The notes beneath the pieces were generated by a model. It made no database searches and had not been told where the DNA came from. It saw only the letters and a program-made list of their open reading frames with translations. From Bacteroidota bacterium (GTDB lineage Bacteria; Bacteroidota; Bacteroidia; Chitinophagales; Chitinophagaceae): a stretch of 5,239 nucleotides of DNA. The stretch covers positions 1 to 5,239 of the forward strand of contig CANETM010000123.1 of assembly GCA_947441205.1 (NCBI GenBank). The letters are read 5' to 3'. This document shows, piece after piece, positions 1-4,451 of this stretch. The translations under genes were made by a program, and so were the position numbers. Position 1 is the stretch's first letter. Each line of letters begins with the position of its first letter.

Positions 1-615
1 AACCGTTTAGGTGCAAGTGCTTTGATGCAAGGTTTAGCGGATGGTTATTTTGTTATTCCTTATACTTTAGGTAACAACTTAGCTGAAGAAATTTACAACG
101 CTCCTATTCCAACTACACATCCAGCATTTGAAGAAGCGGAGAAAGCAGTAGCTGAGCGCATCCAAAAATTAAAAAATATAAATGGTAAACAATCGGTTGA
201 AAGTTTCCATAAACGTTTAGGTAAAATCATTTGGAATGAATGTGGTATGTCAAGAAGTGAAGCTGGACTAAAACAAGCTATCGCTGATGTACAAGCATTG
301 AAAAAAGAATTCTGGAGTGATGTTAGAATCCCAGGTGAAATTAATGAATACAACCCTGAATTAGATAAAGCAAATCGTGTTGCAGACTTTATTGAATTAG
401 GAGAATTAATGTGTGTAGATGCATTAAACAGAAATGAAAGCTGTGGCGGTCACTTCAGAGAAGAATATCAAACACCAGACGGTGAAGCTTTAAGAGACGA
501 TGAAAACTATATGTATGTTGCTGCATGGGAAACAACTGGTGAACATCAATGGCAATTACATAAAGAAGAATTAAAGTATGAAGTAATCAAACCTTCACAA
601 CGTAATTACAAATAA
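1..615 (+). CDS. sdhA: Succinate dehydrogenase/fumarate reductase flavoprotein subunit, C-terminal part (5' end outside window)
   Basis: This is the last 204 codons of the FAD-carrying catalytic subunit of respiratory complex II, which oxidises succinate to fumarate on the cytoplasmic face of the inner membrane, or runs in reverse. The frame is open from base 1, so any in-frame start here (TTG at 22, ATG at 25) is internal. The first visible residues, NRLGASALMQGLADGYFVIP, form the conserved segment near the FAD and dicarboxylate site; by family knowledge its Arg contacts the substrate. The C-terminal capping domain follows, with MSRSEAGL, a VADFIELGELM helix, DALNRNESCGGHFREEYQT and a YVAAWE motif, ending in QRNYK. 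This pattern matches type B enzymes of Bacteroidota. The His that carries covalent FAD and most of the FAD domain lie upstream and cannot be checked. sdhB follows after 40 bp, so the two are almost certainly cotranscribed. Confidence 0.97.
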   Translation, partial: NRLGASALMQGLADGYFVIPYTLGNNLAEEIYNAPIPTTHPAFEEAEKAVAERIQKLKNINGKQSVESFHKRLGKIIWNECGMSRSEAGLKQAIADVQALKKEFWSDVRIPGEINEYNPELDKANRVADFIELGELMCVDALNRNESCGGHFREEYQTPDGEALRDDENYMYVAAWETTGEHQWQLHKEELKYEVIKPSQRNYK

Positions 616-655
616 ATCATCATTCAATTATTTACTACAAGTTAACTTATATCAT

Positions 656-1417
656 ATGTCACATAATACTATGAATTTAAAATTAAAAGTTTGGCGTCAA
701 AAAAATGCTAATACTGCTGGTGCATTCAAAACATACGAAGTAAATGATATTTCTGATGAGATGTCATTTTTAGAAATGTTGGACGTTTTAAATGAAAAAT
801 TAATTGTAACAGGTGACGAGCCTATTGCATTTGACCACGATTGTAGAGAAGGAATTTGCGGTATGTGTTCATTGTATATTGATGGCAAACCACACGGTCC
901 ATGGCAAGCAAACACAACTTGTCAATTACACATGCGCGCGTTTAAAGACGGCGATACCATCACGATTGAACCATGGAGAGCAAACGCTTTCCCAATTGTT
1001 AAAGACTTAACTGTTGACAGAGGTGCATTTGATAGAATTATACAAGCGGGTGGATATATCAGTGTAAATACAGGTAATGCAGTTGATGGCAATAGCTTAC
1101 CAATTAACAAAGACAATGCCGATGCAGCTTTCGCAGCAGCAATGTGTATTGGTTGTGGTGCATGTGTTGCTGCTTGTAAAAACAGCTCAGCCATGTTATT
1201 TTTAAGTGCGAAAGTTTCTCACTTAGCTTTATTACCACAAGGTGAGCCTGAAAGAAAATCACGTGTAATAAACATGGTTGCTCAAATGGATAAAGAAGGA
1301 TTCGGATCTTGTACCAATACAGGTGCTTGTGAAGCAGCTTGTCCAAAAGAAATTTCTATAGCAAATATTGCTCGTTTAAATAAAGAGTATTTAAGAGCTG
1401 GATTAACTGCTGAATAG
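656..1417 (+). CDS. sdhB: Succinate dehydrogenase/fumarate reductase iron-sulfur subunit
   Basis: This subunit passes electrons from the SdhA flavin to the quinone site and membrane haem through three Fe-S clusters. In the 253-residue translation the plant-type ferredoxin domain carries the [2Fe-2S] ligands Cys63, Cys68, Cys71 and Cys89 (DCREGICGMC, then TTCQLHM). The helical C-terminal domain carries Cys164, 167, 170 and 174 (CIGCGACVAAC) and Cys219, 225 and 229. By the spacing known from E. coli SdhB, 164/167/170/229 should bind [4Fe-4S] and 174/219/225 should bind [3Fe-4S]. All ligands are present and nothing is truncated. The start is uncertain: ATG at 656 gives the longest form, but ATG at 671 (MNLKLKVW) fits the usual family N-terminus better. 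Neither has a clear ribosome binding site, as is common in Bacteroidota. The stop codon overlaps the start of the next gene by one base. Confidence 0.97.
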   Translation: MSHNTMNLKLKVWRQKNANTAGAFKTYEVNDISDEMSFLEMLDVLNEKLIVTGDEPIAFDHDCREGICGMCSLYIDGKPHGPWQANTTCQLHMRAFKDGDTITIEPWRANAFPIVKDLTVDRGAFDRIIQAGGYISVNTGNAVDGNSLPINKDNADAAFAAAMCIGCGACVAACKNSSAMLFLSAKVSHLALLPQGEPERKSRVINMVAQMDKEGFGSCTNTGACEAACPKEISIANIARLNKEYLRAGLTAE

Positions 1418-2223
1418 TGGCTAACACATATTTTCAGTTTAAACAATTTATCGTGCATCAGGAACAAACCGCAATGAAGGTTTGTACTGATGCATGTTTG
1501 TTTGGTGCATGGGTGGCCAATGATATTTCAAGCTCAAATGAGGATTCGCAGAAAACAATTAATTCAATTGTTGATATTGGTACAGGAACGGGCTTATTAA
1601 GTCTAATGCTTGCACAAGCAACAAGTACGCAACCAAATCCTACTAAAATTATCGCCATTGAAATTGAACCCAATTCTGCTAGCGAAGCAGAAACAAATTT
1701 TAAAGCAAGTCCTTGGAATGATCGAATTGAATTGATCCAAGATGCGGTTCAAAATTTTACAAAAACACATTTTACTTCAACATCTATTAACTCCTCAGAT
1801 AAAACCTCATCTGTTGAAAAATTTGATTGCGTCATAACTAACCCACCCTTTTTTGAAGGGGATTTGCATTCACCAGATGCACAAAAAAATCTGGCTTCTC
1901 ATAGCACGGCTTTACCCTGGGAAATATTGATTAAAGAGGTGAGACAGCTATTAAAAAATGACGGTTATTACTATGTTTTATTACCTGCATTACGTGCCTA
2001 TACCATGCAAAAATTAGCTTCTCAAAATGAATTACAATTAATGGAAGAAATTGTTATTTATAATGCCGCTAAACAAAAACCATTCAGGGTAATTCAAACA
2101 TATATAAATAGTTCAGCCTTGACTAAAGACATTAAACGCTCCAATTTTATAATCAAGAATGAAAATAATGAATATACTAAGGAGTTTATAAAATTACTAG
2201 CCCCTTATTATTTGCATTTATAA
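1417..2223 (+). CDS. trmN6: TrmN6/YfiC-type tRNA1(Val) (adenine(37)-N6)-methyltransferase
   Basis: This is a predicted SAM-dependent methyltransferase of 268 residues. In E. coli the homologue YfiC/TrmN makes m6A at position 37 of tRNA-Val(UAC). The N-terminus has the family signature YFQFKQF, then AMKVCTDACLFGAW (residues 19-32). SAM-binding motif I is VDIGTGTGLL (52-61), the acidic motif II is IEIEP (81-85), and the N6-adenine catalytic motif IV is NPPFF (142-146). The C-terminal LLAPYYL is also typical. It starts with GTG at 1417 inside the sdhB stop (TAGTG); the next in-frame Met is residue 20, which would remove the conserved N-terminus, so the GTG is favoured. Two Ser/Thr/Asn-rich insertions, near residues 36-50 and 115-134, make it somewhat longer than the E. 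coli protein (about 245 residues). The overlap implies translational coupling to sdhB. The exact tRNA target is inferred from the family. Confidence 0.9.
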   Translation: MANTYFQFKQFIVHQEQTAMKVCTDACLFGAWVANDISSSNEDSQKTINSIVDIGTGTGLLSLMLAQATSTQPNPTKIIAIEIEPNSASEAETNFKASPWNDRIELIQDAVQNFTKTHFTSTSINSSDKTSSVEKFDCVITNPPFFEGDLHSPDAQKNLASHSTALPWEILIKEVRQLLKNDGYYYVLLPALRAYTMQKLASQNELQLMEEIVIYNAAKQKPFRVIQTYINSSALTKDIKRSNFIIKNENNEYTKEFIKLLAPYYLHL

Positions 2224-2224
2224 A

Positions 2225-3424
2225 TTAATGCTGTGCATAGGTTTTCAAAAAATCGTATGGTGCTGTTAACTTTCCTTTATCAAGCATTGTAGCTTTGCGA
2301 ATGATATGATTACCCTCCCCAATTAAATCGGCCAAAACATATTTAATTAACTGTTCTCCAAAAAATCGGCTTGCATCTCTTGGTAATTCATTTGGTAAAT
2401 TTCCAACAGCCATAATGTCAATACTATTTGAAAAATAGGGTACTGTTTTTTGCATAGTATTAATATCAACTCCATAAACAGGATCGGCTGAACTTGCATC
2501 CCCTAAATTAACAGGCACACTGCCATGTGCATCATCTGTAATATCTGCGATGGTCGTTAAAGCATAATCATCATCTTTTAAGTCGTCCAAAGTGAAAAGT
2601 GGCGCTATCCCCTTTTCCCAATAAATTCCATTCATTAAAATATGCGTATGTTTTAAATACTGATTAAATAAGCACTTATAATTTTCAGGATGTTTATGAA
2701 AATCTTCCCGATTGTATTTACCTGTCTCTTTATGAATATATAAGTAGGATCCTTTTAAATTTACATATACTGGATATGCATAAGTCCTAGAAATATAATC
2801 TTCAGGCTCTACCTGCTGAACATCCAATAAATTCATGATTTCTAATATGCCATGTGCAACACGACCAGTGCCTGTTACCGCAATTTTTATATTAGGCAAT
2901 TTTAAACCGAAATAAGTGTGCACCAACTCCATATAATCTTTTACATCCTTTACCCTACCTAAATGAAATAATTTAGTTCTGTTCCCATATGCCATAATAC
3001 CATTATGTGCACCAACGATTCCTGCAAAAAAACCAAAACCAATAAGCCTTTGCCCGTCATCATGTTCTAAACATTCATAATCAATCAATGTAATATTTTT
3101 GTCCATCATTGCGTGAAACAATGCTTGATTATAGGGCTGTGCTTTTTTGGTATGAGAGAAAAATAAGTAGGTTTTATTGGCAATTAATTGATTAACTGGC
3201 ACTTCCTTGATTCCTAATAATATATCTGCAATACTAATATCAGAAACCACTTTGACACCTTCTCGTTCATATTCCTTATCCGAATAACATCTAGTTCCTG
3301 AGGATTCAACTACAATATCCCACTGTGTAAAATTTTCTTTAAACCACTTACACTGCTTAGGTGTCATGGCTACCCTATTGTCATTTGGAACTTTTCCTTC
3401 TTTAATAAGCCCAAGTATCGGCAT
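2225..3424 (-). CDS. Stand-alone lysine-ketoglutarate reductase / Lys1-like (AlaDH/PNT-fold) dehydrogenase
   Basis: This NAD(P)-dependent oxidoreductase has 399 residues from ATG at 3424. A six-codon longer form would need a TTG at 3442 and adds MCKINQ before the family-like beginning MPILGLIKEGKVP, so the ATG is preferred. Motifs on ATG numbering: Arg17 in NDNRVAMTP; GIKEVP with Lys73; KTYLFFSHTKKAQ with His91; LIDYE (113-117); GFGFFAG (129-135); a Rossmann nucleotide loop GTGRVAHG (185-192); NGIYWE (265-270); NLPNELPRDAS (342-352). Lys73 and His91 align with the Lys/His acid-base pair described for yeast saccharopine dehydrogenase Lys1. The FFSHT-KAQ, LIDYE and NGIYWE motifs resemble even more closely the N-terminal LKR domain of eukaryotic AASS. 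Homologues in Bacteroidota are often labelled alanine dehydrogenase or saccharopine dehydrogenase. Condensing or splitting saccharopine (lysine plus 2-oxoglutarate) is therefore a good guess but unproven. No lysine-pathway neighbour is visible, and its stop lies 1 bp from that of the methyltransferase gene. Confidence 0.85.
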   Translation of the reverse strand: MPILGLIKEGKVPNDNRVAMTPKQCKWFKENFTQWDIVVESSGTRCYSDKEYEREGVKVVSDISIADILLGIKEVPVNQLIANKTYLFFSHTKKAQPYNQALFHAMMDKNITLIDYECLEHDDGQRLIGFGFFAGIVGAHNGIMAYGNRTKLFHLGRVKDVKDYMELVHTYFGLKLPNIKIAVTGTGRVAHGILEIMNLLDVQQVEPEDYISRTYAYPVYVNLKGSYLYIHKETGKYNREDFHKHPENYKCLFNQYLKHTHILMNGIYWEKGIAPLFTLDDLKDDDYALTTIADITDDAHGSVPVNLGDASSADPVYGVDINTMQKTVPYFSNSIDIMAVGNLPNELPRDASRFFGEQLIKYVLADLIGEGNHIIRKATMLDKGKLTAPYDFLKTYAQH

Positions 3425-3458
3425 TTGATTAATTTTACACAATATACAAATTATAAAA

Positions 3459-3962
3459 ATGAACTATTTCGAATTGTTTAATTTACCGGTTGCTTTTAAA
3501 ATTGATCTAGGACAACTTAGGCAAGCCTTCATGAATATTCAGCGTGCCTCTCATCCGGATAAATTTGCACAAGGAACTGAAATGGAACAAGAAATGGCGT
3601 TAGAAAATTCAGCCATCGCAAATAAAGCATTTAGTTTATTGAGTAATAAAGAATTAATACTACCCTATGTATTAGAAATTTCAGGCACCATTGTTGCGGA
3701 TGAAAAATACAACCTACCTCCTGACTTTTTAATGGAAATGATGGACTTTAATGAAGCTTGGATGGATGCAGAAACGGGACAAGAAAAGCAAACGATTATA
3801 AATCAAATTAATGCGATAAAAAATGAAATCCTCAGCCCTATTAGTACGTATTTGGAAGCGAATAGTACAGCTAATATTCCACAGGAAGGAATGTTGCAAA
3901 TAAAGGACTATTACTACAAGAAAAAATACCTAGACCGTATTTTGGAAGATTTCCACCATTAA
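3459..3962 (+). CDS. hscB: Fe-S cluster assembly J-domain co-chaperone HscB (Hsc20)
   Basis: HscB delivers the scaffold IscU to the Hsp70 HscA and stimulates its ATPase so that a nascent Fe-S cluster is released to client proteins in the cytoplasm. The 167-residue product is close to the usual length (E. coli 171). The J domain covers about residues 1-70: it begins NYFELFNLP and carries the HPD tripeptide at 32-34 in the HscB-typical form SHPDKF, followed by a helix with NKAFSLLSN. The C-terminal three-helix domain (about 85-162) has LPPDFLMEMMDFNEAW; by position, Leu91, Met92, Met95 and Glu99 match the IscU-binding patch known in E. coli. The end YYYKKKYLDRIL is also family-typical. ATG at 3459 is well placed but has no Shine-Dalgarno sequence. 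The gene is divergent from the LKR-like gene across 34 bp. No hscA, fdx or iscU gene is in view, so this is an orphan copy relative to the proteobacterial isc operon. Confidence 0.93.
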   Translation: MNYFELFNLPVAFKIDLGQLRQAFMNIQRASHPDKFAQGTEMEQEMALENSAIANKAFSLLSNKELILPYVLEISGTIVADEKYNLPPDFLMEMMDFNEAWMDAETGQEKQTIINQINAIKNEILSPISTYLEANSTANIPQEGMLQIKDYYYKKKYLDRILEDFHH

Positions 3963-4009
3963 CGTAATATTGCATCCCGCCTGGATAGCTAGTTTATCCG
4001 AATAATAAT

Positions 4010-4093
4010 GCCCAGATGGCGGAACTGGTAGACGCGCTAGACTCAAAATCTGGTTATCGCAAGGTAGTGCAGGTTCGATTCCTGTTCTGGGCA
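4010..4093 (+). tRNA. tRNA-Leu (anticodon CAA)
   Basis: A complete class II tRNA folds here by eye. The acceptor stem pairs GCCCAGA (4010-4016) with TCTGGGC (4086-4092), with discriminator A at 4093. The anticodon stem pairs CTAGA (4037-4041) with TCTGG (4049-4053) around loop CTCAAAA, putting anticodon CAA at 4044-4046, which reads the leucine codon UUG. The long variable arm (4054-4068) forms a four-pair stem TATC/GGTA with a GCAA loop, as expected for tRNA-Leu. The T arm is GCAGG-TTCGATT-CCTGT (4069-4085). The bases after the discriminator are CGA, so the CCA end is not encoded and must be added enzymatically. The gene starts 47 bp after the hscB stop; I see no convincing separate promoter in that gap, so it may be read from upstream or from an unrecognised promoter. 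Confidence 0.96.
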
Positions 4094-4095
4094 CG

Positions 4096-4125
4096 AACCC
4101 TGTCACGCAAGTGACGGGGTTTTTT
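4096..4125 (+). terminator. Rho-independent terminator of tRNA-Leu
   Basis: CCCTGTCAC (4098-4106) pairs with GTGACGGGG (4111-4119) around a GCAA tetraloop, with one G-T pair in nine. Six T residues (4120-4125) follow at once. The stem can lengthen by two A-T pairs using 4096-4097 and 4120-4121. It begins two bases after the last tRNA nucleotide, so it very likely ends the tRNA transcript, and perhaps read-through from hscB. Confidence 0.93.
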
Positions 4126-4180
4126 AATGCGAGTCGCGAATCAAGCTTGCTTGAATGAGCGAACGAGTATTAAAAAACCC
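4117..4180. repeat. Inverted repeat joining the two T tracts, with an imperfect internal hairpin
   Basis: GGGTTTTTTAAT (4117-4128) is the exact reverse complement of ATTAAAAAACCC (4169-4180), a 12-bp perfect inverted repeat. Inside it, TCGC (4134-4137) can pair with GCGA (4159-4162) and TCAAGC (4141-4146) with GCTTGA (4149-4154), so the whole segment can fold into one long, interrupted cruciform or hairpin. The outer arms include the T tract of the tRNA terminator and the A tract that is the T tract of a terminator on the other strand. In RNA this fold would compete with the terminator hairpin, because both use 4117-4121. No coding potential is evident. Confidence 0.75.
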
Positions 4181-4213
4181 AACGAAATGCGAAGCATTTT
4201 GTTGAAAGGGTTT
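4172..4213 (-). terminator. Probable Rho-independent terminator for leftward transcription
   Basis: Read on the minus strand, AACAAAATGC (4203-4194) pairs with GCATTTCGTT (4190-4181) around the triloop TTC, with one A-C mismatch. The stem continues after a four-base bulge with CCC (4210-4208) against GGG (4180-4178). A run of six T residues (complement of 4172-4177) follows. On the plus strand the same hairpin has a GAA loop and a G-T wobble but no T run behind it. There is no visible minus-strand gene to its right within the window, so what transcript it would stop is unclear; it could instead be part of a repeated element. Confidence 0.5.
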
Positions 4214-4313
4214 GGGTACGCCCGCATATTCAAGGAACTCCGAGTCCGAAGGACGAGGGAATCCTTGAATAAAGGTTTGGGTAAGCCCCTAGTGCTTTGT
4301 TGAAAGGGTTTGG
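4198..4313. repeat. Exact 18-bp direct repeat plus related degenerate copies
   Basis: TTTGTTGAAAGGGTTTGG occurs at 4198-4215 and again, identical, at 4296-4313. A related piece, TTTGGGTACGCCC at 4211-4223, recurs with one mismatch as TTTGGGTAAGCCC at 4276-4288, each preceded by AAAGG or AAAGGG. Both of these short pieces can form a tiny GGG/CCC stem. The first 18-mer forms the 3' arm of the GAA-loop hairpin at 4175-4213; the second lacks its pairing partner and looks like a truncated copy. The block is close to half G+C, clearly richer than the A/T-rich genes around it. It looks like an intergenic multi-copy repeat (REP-like), but copy number cannot be judged from one window. Confidence 0.7.
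4228..4270. repeat. Long hairpin with 9-bp perfect arms and a GAA triloop
   Basis: ATTCAAGGA (4228-4236) is the exact reverse complement of TCCTTGAAT (4262-4270). The interior continues the stem: TCC (4239-4241) against GGG (4257-4259, one T-G pair) and GTCC (4244-4247) against GGAC (4251-4254), closed by loop GAA (4248-4250). Between the inner stems, G4242-A4243 face A4256-G4255, a tandem G-A mismatch that is normally stable as sheared pairs. A one-base-by-one-base pair of mismatches separates the inner part from the 9-bp arms. There is no T run on either side, so it does not look like an intrinsic terminator. Confidence 0.8.
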
Positions 4314-4447
4314 CTCCCCCCTTTTCTACCTTTCTTCTTATCTAAAAAACATAGAACATATGCTATTAATTTAACAAGTTTTCATATATTACAAGGTGTA
4401 AAATAGGGCGAAATGAATCCATTTTACTATAATCACATACCCGCACC
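4314..4447. other. Leader region upstream of the exported-protein gene
   Basis: With the repeats before it, this completes a 354-bp stretch (4094-4447) without a firmly supported protein gene. It starts with a short C-rich run (4315-4321), then becomes strongly A/T-rich. I find no clear Bacteroidota promoter (TTTG, about 20 bp, TAnnTTTG). A TATAAT lies at 4428-4433, 14 bp before the ATG, but has no matching -35 element. The only coding hint is a 12-codon reading frame at 4413-4451, listed separately. Confidence 0.4.
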
Positions 4448-4451
4448 ATGA
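4413..4451 (+). CDS. Possible 12-residue leader peptide overlapping the next start (ATGA)
   Basis: ATG at 4413 opens a frame encoding MNPFYYNHIPAP and ends with TGA at 4449-4451, which overlaps the ATG of the exported-protein gene (4448-4450) in an ATGA junction. AGGG at 4405-4408 lies four bases before the start and could serve as a weak Shine-Dalgarno sequence, whereas the main gene has no such sequence directly before its ATG because the leader frame fills that space. This would allow translational coupling. A frame this short can easily arise by chance, and no pausing motif or attenuator is evident. Confidence 0.2.
   Translation: MNPFYYNHIPAP

Noticed and set aside
697..1467. Several open frames of 60-90 codons on the minus strand and one in another plus frame across sdhB.
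   Set aside because: They lie wholly over a strongly conserved gene and show no recognisable motifs; they are shadows of its codon pattern.
2214..2231. GCATT/AATGC inverted repeat spanning the two convergent stop codons, as a possible bidirectional terminator.
   Set aside because: The stem is five pairs, A/T-rich, with an eight-base loop and no T run on either strand; too weak to call.
3425..3442. Six-codon N-terminal extension of the LKR-like protein from TTG at 3442.
   Set aside because: The added MCKINQ precedes the point where the family normally begins, and an ATG in the correct place is available at 3424.
3441..3457. TATAATTTG on the minus strand as a Bacteroidota -7 element for the LKR-like gene.
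   Set aside because: It matches TAnnTTTG only imperfectly and no TTTG-type -33 element is found upstream of it.
3983..3999. GGATA/TATCC hairpin after hscB as a terminator.
   Set aside because: Only five base pairs and no following T run; it lies just before the tRNA gene, so it is more likely incidental.
4010..4320. tRNA-Leu 3' end as an attachment site of an integrated element, given the repeats behind it.
   Set aside because: No second copy of the tRNA 3' end, no integrase and no mobile-element gene is visible in the window.
4428..4433. TATAAT as a -10 box for the exported-protein gene.
   Set aside because: No -35-like or TTTG element lies at the right distance, and such hexamers are common in A/T-rich DNA; Bacteroidota mainly use TAnnTTTG.
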